37,115 nucleotides of DNA. Source: Bradyrhizobium oropedii. Lineage in GTDB: Bacteria > Pseudomonadota > Alphaproteobacteria > Rhizobiales > Xanthobacteraceae. Of the stretch, positions 15,907-24,053 are shown one piece after another (positions within the stretch are counted from its first letter, which is position 1; every line of letters starts with the position of its first letter). The notes beneath the pieces were generated by a model, which saw nothing but the letters and a program-made list of their open reading frames with translations, did not search any database and was not told where the DNA came from. Location: the NCBI RefSeq assembly GCF_020889685.1, contig NZ_JACMYO010000071.1, forward strand, positions 1 through 37,115, read 5' to 3'. Position numbers and translations under genes: made by a program.

Positions 15907-16832
15907 TGTCGACTCCCCTGATCATCGTCCTGGTGCTTCTCTTGGGTGCGACGATCAATACCCTGTGGCTCGACTCGCGGCAAAGGCGAATGGACCGTCA
16001 GCTCGAAATCGCTCTGCCGACGGCCGAAGCAGAAGCCCTTGTGTCCATCCGCCGCGCGGCCAAGACGTCGCGTTGGCGTACGTTCCATCGTCTTGTCAAC
16101 TACAATCCTGCGATGGTGTATGCCGTGCGGCCGGTCCATGTGGCGCTTGCGGGATGCTTTGCGGCGGCCGGCGTGCTCTACCTCAATGAAGTGCTGAGAT
16201 TTCCGGGCCTCTACGCCGGCATTGCCGCTGCGGGCGTCGCCCTTCTGGTCGTACGCGGTCTGTTTGGATGGCAGCAGCGGCGTTTCGCCAATCAACTCTT
16301 CAAGCAACTTCCCGACGCGGTCCAACTGGTGACGAGCACTGTCCGGTCGGGATTGCCCGTTCACGAGGCATTTCGCACCATCGCCCGCGAGATGCCGCAG
16401 CCGACATCCGGGCAGTTTGCAATCGTCTGTAGCGAACTGAATATGGGCGGGTCGCCCGAGGAGGCGGTGGAAGGCGTCTACCAGCGAACGCGGGTGGCGG
16501 AATATGCGATGTTCGCGGTGACCCTTGCCGTGCAATTGAAGACCGGCGGAAGCCTGGCGGAAACGCTGGAGACGCTGGGCGAGACCGTGAGCCAGCGGGT
16601 TGCGCTGGCAGCCCGAGCGAAGGCACTGGCGGGCGAAGTTATCTTTTCATCGCGTGCGCTCACCATGGCGCCGCTCGTAATCGGCGGGCTGCTTTACCTG
16701 ATCAATCCGCGGTCGGTCGACCTGTTGTTGTTCGACCCGCAAGGAAGAGTGCTTCTCGCCTATGCGGCGTGCTCGGTCCTGATCGGGCATTTCGTGATCC
16801 GCTGGATGGTCAGAAGGGAAACCACGCTATGA
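15906..16832 (+). CDS. tadB: Tad inner-membrane platform protein TadB
   Basis: A 308-residue polytopic membrane protein of the GspF/T2SSF superfamily. It has an N-terminal helix, a second hydrophobic pair at about 75-120, the cytoplasmic T2SSF domain at about 135-260 (FKQLPDAVQLVTSTVRSGLP is the start of the domain) and two C-terminal helices. It pairs with TadC to form the base through which CpaF pushes pilin. Start and stop codons overlap those of the flanking genes. Confidence 0.93.
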   Translation: MSTPLIIVLVLLLGATINTLWLDSRQRRMDRQLEIALPTAEAEALVSIRRAAKTSRWRTFHRLVNYNPAMVYAVRPVHVALAGCFAAAGVLYLNEVLRFPGLYAGIAAAGVALLVVRGLFGWQQRRFANQLFKQLPDAVQLVTSTVRSGLPVHEAFRTIAREMPQPTSGQFAIVCSELNMGGSPEEAVEGVYQRTRVAEYAMFAVTLAVQLKTGGSLAETLETLGETVSQRVALAARAKALAGEVIFSSRALTMAPLVIGGLLYLINPRSVDLLLFDPQGRVLLAYAACSVLIGHFVIRWMVRRETTL

Positions 16833-17734
16833 CGGGTGTTCTCGGTCTTGCCACCCTTGCCGTCGCAATCGCGGCTGCGACCTTCATTCTGATCATCCGC
16901 GAGATACACTTGCGTGCCCTGGACACGCGGGTCTCGAATGCCGTGCTGGGCATTCCGGACCGGTCCGACTCGAAGGACCTGGTCGGTTGGCTTTCATCGG
17001 TCGGTGCACGCTACACGCGCTTCTACGCCCAGGAGAATCTCCACGATCTGCGGATGATTCTGCAGTCGGCAGGCTTCAATCATTATCGGATGCTGCCGAT
17101 CTGGCTCGGCTTCAAGATGGTCTGCACATTTGTGTTTCCGATCGCGGCTTTCACCCTCTCGCAGATTCTCGGAAGGCCGTTCAGCGACACGATGATCTTC
17201 ACCTTGCTTGGCGTGGTGATCGGAATCATGGGCCCGCGGCTGATCTTGTGGTTCCTGAAGCGGCGCTTCGACGCGGCGATTCGGCAGGGTACGCCCGATA
17301 CCATCGATCTGCTCGTCGTCTGCAGTGAAGCGGGAATGGGTCTGGAGAGCGCGCTCGAACGCGTGGCGGAAGAGATGCGGGAGACCAATCCCGCCATCAC
17401 CCATGTATTGCGCGGTCTGCTCGACGATCTCCGCATCCTGCCGAACCGCTCGGATGCATTCGAGAAGCTGGCGTCCATGTCGGAGGGCCTTCGTCGCTTC
17501 GGCACCATGGTCAGTCAAAGCCTGCAATATGGCACGCCGCTTAGTCAGGCGCTGCGCAGCATCGCCGTCGACCTGCGCCGCGAGCGCATCACCAAGCTCG
17601 AGGAGCGGGCGCACAAATTGGGCGCCAAGCTCACCGTTCCGATGGTGTTGTTCTTGCTTCCGGCGATGTTCGTCATTCTGGGCGGAAGCCCGTTCCTTCA
17701 CCTCATTCGTACATTCTCCGACCTCGGCAAGTAA
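16829..17734 (+). CDS. tadC: Tad inner-membrane platform protein TadC
   Basis: A 301-residue homologue of TadB: an N-terminal helix, a pair of helices at about 88-140, the T2SSF domain starting QGTPDTIDLLVVCSEAGMGL, and a C-terminal hydrophobic end with FLLPAMFVILGGSPFL. The domain order and the GTPDTIDLLV.CSEAG motif are diagnostic of TadC. The ATG overlaps the tadB stop (ATGA) with an AAGGGA site; an in-frame GTG at 16769 inside tadB is not needed. The next gene starts three bases after its stop. Confidence 0.93.
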   Translation: MTGVLGLATLAVAIAAATFILIIREIHLRALDTRVSNAVLGIPDRSDSKDLVGWLSSVGARYTRFYAQENLHDLRMILQSAGFNHYRMLPIWLGFKMVCTFVFPIAAFTLSQILGRPFSDTMIFTLLGVVIGIMGPRLILWFLKRRFDAAIRQGTPDTIDLLVVCSEAGMGLESALERVAEEMRETNPAITHVLRGLLDDLRILPNRSDAFEKLASMSEGLRRFGTMVSQSLQYGTPLSQALRSIAVDLRRERITKLEERAHKLGAKLTVPMVLFLLPAMFVILGGSPFLHLIRTFSDLGK

Positions 17735-17737
17735 GCC

Positions 17738-18391
17738 ATGAGTGCAAGCGCAATGAGCCTCTCGACGAACCTGGCTTACGATCGGCTCATCCGATTGCTG
17801 GGCAGCGCGTGGTTCCTGCTGTTGGCACTTGCCGTGTCGTTCAAGCTTGCGACCCCGGCAGGGGAGCCGTGGCCATTGCTGGTGTCGAACTTCTTCGTCG
17901 CGGTGTTTTACCTGATGCTGGCGCTCCTGATCCTGATCCGGGGGCCGGCAAAGGCGCAGGCCGAAGGGCTGCTGCCGAGGATCGCAGCGTTCGTCGGCAC
18001 ATACTGGCCGTGGACGATCACGTTTTTCGAGAGGACCGAGGGCGCATTGCCGAATCTACTGTCCACGGTTTTCGTGCTGACCGGCATGATCATGATCCTC
18101 GTCACCGTGCGCCATCTCGGACGGTCATTCAGCCTGGTGCCGCAGGCGCGTTCGGTCGTGCAGACGGGACCGTACGGGTGGATCAAGCATCCGCTCTATC
18201 TGTCGGAAGAGATCGTGTTTGTCGGCGTTGTACTGCAGCATCTGAGCTGGATGACCGTCGCCTTGCTGTTCCTGCATATCGCCATCCAGGTTTGGCGAAT
18301 TCATTACGAGGAGGACGTGCTCCGGCGCACGCTTCCTGAATATTCCAGCTACGAGTCCTCGCGCTGGAGGTTGGTTCCTTATGTCTGGTGA
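17738..18391 (+). CDS. Isoprenylcysteine methyltransferase-like membrane protein inside the Tad operon
   Basis: A 217-residue membrane protein with about five hydrophobic segments. It has the conserved C-terminal motif of the ICMT/PEMT methyltransferase superfamily: GPYGWIKHPLYLSE at 144-157, then EED at 191-193 with L194 and PEYSSYES. These residues bind S-adenosylmethionine in this family, so a methyl-transfer activity on a lipid-like or membrane-associated substrate is plausible. It starts three bases after tadC and ends six bases before tadE, so it is an integral operon member. The Tad prepilin peptidase lacks a methyltransferase domain; whether this protein modifies pilins, lipids or something unrelated cannot be told from sequence. 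Confidence 0.85.
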   Translation: MSASAMSLSTNLAYDRLIRLLGSAWFLLLALAVSFKLATPAGEPWPLLVSNFFVAVFYLMLALLILIRGPAKAQAEGLLPRIAAFVGTYWPWTITFFERTEGALPNLLSTVFVLTGMIMILVTVRHLGRSFSLVPQARSVVQTGPYGWIKHPLYLSEEIVFVGVVLQHLSWMTVALLFLHIAIQVWRIHYEEDVLRRTLPEYSSYESSRWRLVPYVW

Positions 18392-18397
18392 GCGGCC

Positions 18398-18859
18398 ATG
18401 CGCAACTGGAAAAGCCGTGTGAACTGCAAGCATTCTCTGATCAGGGATCAACGCGGCGTCGTCGCGTTCGAGATGCCGTTCGTTTTCTTTTTCCTGTTCG
18501 TGGTTATTCTGCTGCCGCTTGTCGACCTTGCGATAGCCGGCTTCCAGTACATCACGGCTTGGGAGGCATTGCGCGCCTTTGGGCAATCAATTCAGTACGA
18601 CCCGCCACCTGACGTTACGAACGCGGCAACCTGGCAATCAACTGCGCTCGCCAAGGCTGATACCAGATATCCGATCTCCAACTTCCAGCTTTTTTGCGTT
18701 GACACGAGCACCCCCACCCCCTGCTCGTCAGCCAACACCAACGCGCCCACCAAGTATTATTCATATTCCACCTCCTTTACCTTGGCACCAATGGTCTTGC
18801 GCTCGTTGTGCGGGAGTTCGTGCACGATCACGCTATATTACTCGGAACGGTTTCAATGA
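18398..18859 (+). CDS. tadE: TadE-like pseudopilin, copy 1
   Basis: A 153-residue minor pilin. After a basic leader, RDQRG with cleavage expected after Gly20 gives a mature start VVAFEMPFVFFFLFVVILLP: Glu at position 5 followed by a long hydrophobic helix, the TadE prepilin signature. The rest is a Cys-containing (four cysteines) periplasmic domain rich in Ser/Thr/Pro, probably disulphide-linked. It should be processed by CpaA. Its stop lies within the start region of tadG. Confidence 0.85.
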   Translation: MRNWKSRVNCKHSLIRDQRGVVAFEMPFVFFFLFVVILLPLVDLAIAGFQYITAWEALRAFGQSIQYDPPPDVTNAATWQSTALAKADTRYPISNFQLFCVDTSTPTPCSSANTNAPTKYYSYSTSFTLAPMVLRSLCGSSCTITLYYSERFQ

Positions 18860-18867
18860 GGTGTTCC

Positions 18868-20241
18868 ATGCGTAATATACTTCGTTGCCGTCAAGGATCG
18901 GCCGCATTCGCAACTGTGATTGCGTTGATACCGCTGATAGGGGTGCTTGCTCTCGGGGGCGAGGCGGGATCGTGGTATGCGACCAGACAGCGCGCGCAGA
19001 ATGCCGCGGACGCTGCAGCGTATTCAGCTGCCTTGCGCCTGGCTTGCGCGGATGCCGGGCAGACCGGAGTCACCTGTAGCGATACAAGCTCAGTTGACTA
19101 TCGCGGCAAGGAGTTTGCGGCGCAGAATGCATTCTGCAACACAGGCGACACGTCTTATCCCGGCTCCTTGTGTCCGGCCACGCTTCCGAGCGGGCTCTCG
19201 CAGAGCGTCACGATCGCCCAGCTCAGCGCTTGGAATGGCACCAGTTGCCCCAGCGGTACCAACTGCTTCGTGCAAGCCACCGTCACCCAGGCGCAGCCGG
19301 CTTACTTCGCAAAGCTTCTTGGCCTGTCGACTGTCACATTGGGCGCAGTGGGCACCGCTCAGGTCAAGCAGTTGGCCAAGCCGTGTGTCTTGGCATTGTC
19401 CGGGGCAATCTCGTTTCACGATTCCGCTGTCAATGTGCAGGCGCCGAATTGCGGGCTTGCGTCGAACTCCACAGGGATCGGCTTCAACTTCCAGGCAAAT
19501 CCCACGGTGAATGCCGGCTCACTTTCGACGTCCGGCAGTTGCAGCGGCGATACGACAAACTGCAACAAGGTCTTGACCTACGCGCCAAAGGTGCCCAATC
19601 CGCTTTCAGCTCTCGACACGGCAATGACTACGCCATCGAATTTGACGCTGCCATCCTGCGGTTCGAACTTGACCCCTTATACTACTTCCACTCAATGCGC
19701 CAATGCCGGTCCCGGCAATGGCGCCATTACGACAAGCGGTGTCTATTTCTTCTCCGATCTCAGTCTGAAAGGAAGTACTAAAGCGCTGTTCACGTGCGAC
19801 GCGATCAACGGGAGCAACCCCTTATGTGGCGGCGTTAAAGGGGTGTCGGCAACCATCATCTTGCTCCCCGGCGCAACGCTGAGAATGACCGGAAACACGT
19901 CGTTCTCAATCACAGCTCAGGCCACTGTGTCTCTAGCACAACTTCCCCCGCGGCTTCAGTCGGTCGCTGGTGAACTCAGCGACGTAGCGTTCTACGATAC
20001 CGAAAGTGGCACGCCGAAGATAAGCGGAAATCCCAACATATCTTTTGCCGGTGTCTTCTACGCGCCCAACATGGATCTTTCCTTCAACGGACATCCAACT
20101 ATCACGCCATTGAATACGATTGCTAACTGTGCCGAGCTTTTTGCAGCAAGCATCGAGCTTGTGGGTTCGCCTACATTCAGCAATAGCGGATGCGCGGCCG
20201 GCGTCGTGCCCGTAAGTCAATTAGTTCGAATGGTGCAGTGA
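18868..20241 (+). CDS. tadG: TadG-like pilus assembly protein
   Basis: A 457-residue protein with a TadE/TadG-type N-terminus: RQGSAAFATVIALIPLIGVL, then GSWYATRQRAQNAADAAAYS, the characteristic TadG motif. The prepilin-like helix lacks the Glu of true pseudopilins. A large Cys-, Thr- and Ser-rich periplasmic part follows, without the von Willebrand domain found in some TadGs. The ATG at 18868 has a GAGG site six bases upstream; an ATG at 18856 overlapping the tadE stop is the alternative. It ends in TGATG overlap with the second tadE. GC content here is lower than in the ATPase genes. Confidence 0.85.
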   Translation: MRNILRCRQGSAAFATVIALIPLIGVLALGGEAGSWYATRQRAQNAADAAAYSAALRLACADAGQTGVTCSDTSSVDYRGKEFAAQNAFCNTGDTSYPGSLCPATLPSGLSQSVTIAQLSAWNGTSCPSGTNCFVQATVTQAQPAYFAKLLGLSTVTLGAVGTAQVKQLAKPCVLALSGAISFHDSAVNVQAPNCGLASNSTGIGFNFQANPTVNAGSLSTSGSCSGDTTNCNKVLTYAPKVPNPLSALDTAMTTPSNLTLPSCGSNLTPYTTSTQCANAGPGNGAITTSGVYFFSDLSLKGSTKALFTCDAINGSNPLCGGVKGVSATIILLPGATLRMTGNTSFSITAQATVSLAQLPPRLQSVAGELSDVAFYDTESGTPKISGNPNISFAGVFYAPNMDLSFNGHPTITPLNTIANCAELFAASIELVGSPTFSNSGCAAGVVPVSQLVRMVQ

Positions 20242-20651
20242 TGAAAAAGCTCGATCAGCGCGGGGTTGCGGCGTTGGAGTTTTGCTTGATCGCCGTGCCG
20301 CTTTTCACATTGATTTTCGCGATCTTCGATTTCGGGCGCTATGCGATCGCCATGCAGTCGTTGCGGACGCTTGCGACTTCCAGCGCGCGGGCCATCACAG
20401 TCGCGGACTGCTATGTAAACGCCGAGCTTACGAAGACGACCCCCAACTGTCCCAGCGATCCGCTGACCACCGCGCAGAAGCAAGATATTGCTCCCTTCCT
20501 GTATGGCGCGGGTCTCACGCCGACGGTGACCACGACAACGGGGAGTTCTGCGCTTACCGTGACGGCATCTCTGGCGGGCTTCACCATGATCATGCCGATC
20601 TGGGGCACGACCCTCAACGCGCCGAGCGTGACCACCAAGATTCCGTTCTGA
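20241..20651 (+). CDS. tadE: TadE-like pseudopilin, copy 2
   Basis: The 136-residue minor pilin starts MKKLDQRG, with cleavage after Gly8 giving VAALEFCLIAVPLFTLIFAI: Glu at mature position 5 followed by Phe, a textbook TadE signature. FDFGRYAIAMQSL comes next, also typical. The C-terminal part is a small periplasmic domain with two cysteines. The ATG overlaps the tadG stop as TGATG, so an upstream in-frame start at 20190 is unlikely. It closes the first tad operon; about 0.4 kb without genes follows. Confidence 0.92.
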   Translation: MKKLDQRGVAALEFCLIAVPLFTLIFAIFDFGRYAIAMQSLRTLATSSARAITVADCYVNAELTKTTPNCPSDPLTTAQKQDIAPFLYGAGLTPTVTTTTGSSALTVTASLAGFTMIMPIWGTTLNAPSVTTKIPF

Positions 20652-21068
20652 GGGGACTCGATTCGCCGACGGCGATTGACGGCGCCGGCGTGAGCCGCCG
20701 CCGGAAAGCCCTTTGCCCGCCAGGCAGGCTGGAAATGGCGCAAGCGGGCTAAGGAAGTGGTGCCGGCTGGCAACATCAGGCAGTTTTCTCGGGTGTCGGT
20801 ACGGCTCGGCGGGGCTCTTTCCTTGCAATCAAGGCGCGGGGCGGGGGATGATCTTGGAGCCGTCATTAGCGGTCAGGCGCGGGGACGTGTCCGGAGTGAG
20901 CGACGTTTTGCTTCAGCTCAGCGCGCCGGGGAATGGGAATTCGCGAGTAACTATTTGTAGTCGGACAGACTGTAAGCTCTACGGCGTGGTGCACGAACTG
21001 GAGTGATCGGGACGTCGGGGCCGTAGATTTACGGGGATCGTCGTGGAGACGCGGCGAAGGGGATTGGC
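20652..21068 (+). promoter_or_regulatory. Gap between tadE copy 2 and the secretin gene, no gene seen
   Basis: Open frames here lack ribosome sites and protein-like composition. GCCCGC (20715-20720) and GCGGGC (20744-20749) form a weak inverted repeat without a U-run. A promoter for the cpaC-tadD group probably lies in the second half. Confidence 0.35.
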
Positions 21069-22775
21069 ATGATGGGAAGTCGCGTTTCGGTCGATGCGGG
21101 ACTTGGGCTGGTCGCCTTGAGCGCGATGGCGTTTGGCGCTGCGGTTGCCCTGTTTCATTTCACCGATCCTGCTACTGCCGCGGAGCGGCGGGCTCCGTCG
21201 TCCAGCGGCGTCTTCGTCAGCGAGATGAGCGACGTCCAGCGCGTCAGGGTGACCATCAACAAGTCGCGGACGTTCAGGGTCGACACGGCGTTTTCGTCGA
21301 TCGTCGCGGGTTCGCCTGACATCGCCGACGTGAAGTCGCTGAGCGACCACCTGATCTACGTCCAGGGCAAGAAGACCGGCACAACCAACGTCATCCTGTT
21401 CGACAGTTCGATGAAGCAGATCGGCATTCTCGATGTCGAGGTCACCGTCGATATCAGCAATCTGCAGCAGAACATCCAGAACGGCACGGGTACCCGCGGC
21501 ATTCGCGTAACTGCGTCGGAAGGTCAGGTGGTGCTGAGCGGAATTGCCGCCGACGCCGTCGTCGCGGAGCGGGCGATGACGATTGCCAAAGGCAGCGTTC
21601 CCGAGGGTGGCATCGTCGTCAATGCGATGAGCGTTGCGGCGCCGCAGCAGGTGATGCTTGAGGTGCGCTTCCTCGAAGTGAACCGGCAGGCGGGACGCGA
21701 CCTCGGCGTGAACCTTTATGCCGCGAACGCAAATGGCACCAACGTCGGGAACACGGGGCTTGGCGGAGTTGCGAAGGCGGGTCGCGTGCCGATCGGTGGG
21801 AATTCGATAAACAGCAATCAAAACGTGACTGTCAACGGGACCAATCCATCGGTCACCGACACGACTACGACGAGCACCAACAATGTCGGTGCCTATCCGA
21901 CTGGCAGTCTTCCGCTGCTCGGGACAATCGGAACGCTCGCCACCACCGCCGGCGGCGTGGCTGCGCCTCCGTTCGGAAGCCTGCTGACCAGCATCTTGAG
22001 GACCAGCAACGGTAGTTCCGTGGACCTCCTGATTACGGCACTGGAAACCAAGGGATTGGCGCGCCGGCTGGCGGAGCCGAATTTGACCACGCTTTCAGGT
22101 GATGCAGCGCGCTTCCTGGCCGGCGGCGAGTTCCCGGTGCCGGTCGCCTCGACGGTGGCCGCGGGCGCACTGCCAACCGTGAGCATCGAATTCAAGAAGT
22201 TCGGCGTCGAACTGGCCTTCGTGCCAACCGTGCTGTCGCGCGGGGTGATCAACCTCCGCGTCGAGCCCTCGGTCAGCGAGCTCGATTTTACCAACGCGGT
22301 GAGCATCGCCGGCACCACGATCCCGTCACTGACCCGCCGCGACGCGCGCACCACCGTCGAGTTGCGCGATGGCCAGAGCTTTGCCATCGCCGGCCTGCTG
22401 CAAACCCGCAATCAGCAGGACGTCTCGCAGTTGCCCTGGATCGGCTCGGTGCCGGTGCTCGGAACCTTGTTCAGCAGCAAGTCCTATCAGCAGCAGGAAA
22501 CCGACCTGGTCATCATCGTGACGCCGCGCCTGGTCGCGCCGGCGGCGCCCGGCCAGCAACTGGCGTCGCCGCTCGACTCCCGCCTGCCGGCCAACGACGT
22601 CGATTTCTTCCTCAATGGCCAAATGGAAGTCCGCAAGCGGTATGACGACTACGTCAATTCCGGCGGCGACGTGAAGGGACCTTATGGCCACATCATCGCG
22701 CCCAATGCAGTCGTACCTGCTCCACCGCCGGCGGCCGTTGGTGCTAACCAGCCGGTCGTGAAGACCCTGAACTAG
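21069..22775 (+). CDS. cpaC: Tad outer-membrane secretin CpaC/RcpA
   Basis: The 568-residue secretin forms the outer-membrane ring for the Flp pilus. An N-terminal hydrophobic signal (about 9-37) is followed by the pilus-secretin N-terminal domain (VTINKSRTFRVDTAFSSIVA), a BON-like segment (about 140-185, RVTASEGQVVLSGIAA) and the secretin core starting VMLEVRFLEVNRQAGRDLGV. The C-terminal signature is clear: ELRDGQSFAIAGLLQTRNQQ, then LPWIGSVPVLGTLFSS and DLVIIVTPRLVAP. A Thr/Asn-rich loop (about 240-290) is inserted in the core. An AAGGGG site precedes the ATG. In most alphaproteobacterial tad loci cpaC lies next to cpaB; here it is moved to the far end. Confidence 0.95.
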   Translation: MMGSRVSVDAGLGLVALSAMAFGAAVALFHFTDPATAAERRAPSSSGVFVSEMSDVQRVRVTINKSRTFRVDTAFSSIVAGSPDIADVKSLSDHLIYVQGKKTGTTNVILFDSSMKQIGILDVEVTVDISNLQQNIQNGTGTRGIRVTASEGQVVLSGIAADAVVAERAMTIAKGSVPEGGIVVNAMSVAAPQQVMLEVRFLEVNRQAGRDLGVNLYAANANGTNVGNTGLGGVAKAGRVPIGGNSINSNQNVTVNGTNPSVTDTTTTSTNNVGAYPTGSLPLLGTIGTLATTAGGVAAPPFGSLLTSILRTSNGSSVDLLITALETKGLARRLAEPNLTTLSGDAARFLAGGEFPVPVASTVAAGALPTVSIEFKKFGVELAFVPTVLSRGVINLRVEPSVSELDFTNAVSIAGTTIPSLTRRDARTTVELRDGQSFAIAGLLQTRNQQDVSQLPWIGSVPVLGTLFSSKSYQQQETDLVIIVTPRLVAPAAPGQQLASPLDSRLPANDVDFFLNGQMEVRKRYDDYVNSGGDVKGPYGHIIAPNAVVPAPPPAAVGANQPVVKTLN

Positions 22776-22787
22776 AGGAGGCGAGTG

Positions 22788-23189
22788 ATGACGATCAGAT
22801 ATCTGGCTTTGCTCGCTCCCGTTCTGCTCGGCGGCTGCTACGGCGTTTACGGGCATGACGAGATGGACCGTTACGTGCAGCGTTCCGACACCATCACGAT
22901 GAGTGCCGGCAATGCCAAGGAGGTCAACGCCGCCACGCACACGATTCACCCATGGCCGGCCTATGTCGGCGACCGCAGGATCGCGTACGACGCGCGGCGG
23001 ACCGGTGAGGCTGTGAAGCGTTACGGCAACACGGCCCGGCCGGTTGATCAGCTTCCTGATATGGGCGATCCGACCAAGGCGATGGGCCAGCCGCCGCCCG
23101 TCACCACAATTCAAGACGTCAATGCGACCGGACTGGGCGCCGGGACCGGGGGATCGGTGTCCGTCGGGGTCGGAGGAGGCGGCAGGTAA
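22788..23189 (+). CDS. Small CpaD-like lipoprotein of the Tad system
   Basis: The 133-residue protein has a lipoprotein signal with lipobox LLGGC (Cys17). The body carries YVQRSDTITMSAGNAKEVNA and IHPWPAYVGDRRIAYD; a GNA...N...PWP pattern also occurs in CpaD-family proteins, and the place between secretin and TadD is where the secretin pilotin/CpaD is expected. The tail is Gly-rich (GAGTGGSVSVGVGGGG). The ATG at 22788 has a GGAGG site at ideal spacing; the GTG three bases earlier is too close. Probable role: outer-membrane lipoprotein that assists CpaC. It is shorter than CpaD, so the family call is tentative. Confidence 0.75.
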   Translation: MTIRYLALLAPVLLGGCYGVYGHDEMDRYVQRSDTITMSAGNAKEVNAATHTIHPWPAYVGDRRIAYDARRTGEAVKRYGNTARPVDQLPDMGDPTKAMGQPPPVTTIQDVNATGLGAGTGGSVSVGVGGGGR

Positions 23190-23330
23190 TATCCTTGCAG
23201 CGTGGCCAGATGCCGGGGCAGGGTTCGGAAGGGGAAATATGACGTTGGTTTCTGGCGCTGACCTATGTTTCGGTCATGCCGTATGTTTTTCGTAGGTAGT
23301 TTCGCGATGATGTTTCGAATGGGGCAAGGG

Positions 23331-23897
23331 ATGCGCTGGACTTGGGGAACGGGGCGAGGATTGCATCGTCTCGCGCCGGCGCTGATCTGTTGCTGCTTGG
23401 CGACCGGCCTTGCCGGCTGTGACTACACGACGCGGGAGGCCGCGATCGTCGCGCCTGTGGATCCGCCGGGCGGCGACCCCGTGCAGGAGCCGACCGACGT
23501 CAAATACTATCCCTCCGACGAGCCGGTGCGGCTGGGGCTCGAGCAATACAACCGCGGCAATTACGGTATAGCCCAGCGTTATTTCAAGGACGCGGTCGAG
23601 AAGGCGCCGAAGGACGTCACGGCCTGGACCGGCCTCGCGGCCAGCTACGACAGGATTCGCCGCTTCGATCTTGCCGATCAGGCCTACGCGCAGGCGATCC
23701 GGCTTGGCGGCGAGACCGTCCAGATCCTCAACGATCAGGGCTATTCCCTGATGCTGCGCGGCAATCTGAACGGCGCGCGGCGGAAGTTCGAGAAGGCGTA
23801 TTCGCTCGATCCGGGCAACCCGGTCATCGCCAACAACCTCGAGCTTCTCAACGGCAGCCGGAAGTTCATCGAGCGGCCGCCGAACAATCAGCCGTAG
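23331..23897 (+). CDS. tadD: TPR lipoprotein TadD
   Basis: From the ATG at 23331 the product has 188 residues, with a lipoprotein signal ending LAGC (Cys30). Two to three tetratricopeptide repeats follow: LGLEQYNRGNYGIAQRYFKD, then AWTGLAASYDRIRRFDLAD, and YSLMLRGNLNGARRKFEKAY with DPGNPVIANNL. TadD is the Tad-specific TPR lipoprotein thought to help secretin assembly. Several in-frame ATGs lie upstream (23265, 23283, 23307, 23310, 23319); I chose 23331 because it gives a normal lipoprotein signal and has GGGG at good spacing, but 23307 is also possible. It is the last gene of the locus. Confidence 0.88.
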   Translation: MRWTWGTGRGLHRLAPALICCCLATGLAGCDYTTREAAIVAPVDPPGGDPVQEPTDVKYYPSDEPVRLGLEQYNRGNYGIAQRYFKDAVEKAPKDVTAWTGLAASYDRIRRFDLADQAYAQAIRLGGETVQILNDQGYSLMLRGNLNGARRKFEKAYSLDPGNPVIANNLELLNGSRKFIERPPNNQP

Positions 23898-24053
23898 GCT
23901 GCGGCGGTTCACGGGCGTCTGCACGATTTCTGAATGGTGTAATGATACCTCTGGCTGGGCCGACGAGCCAAGTTGCCGGGTTGCCAGCTCCTTTGCATGG
24001 GGTTGTTTTCGATATTTTGGCAGCTCGCCCCTGCGACTTGACTTCGCCCCGAT

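Noticed and set aside
20713..21006. Frame of 97 residues between tadE copy 2 and cpaC
   Set aside because: No ribosome site, atypical composition and no family signature.
23945..23975. TGGCT/AGCCA inverted repeat after tadD as terminator
   Set aside because: Only five base pairs and no U-run.
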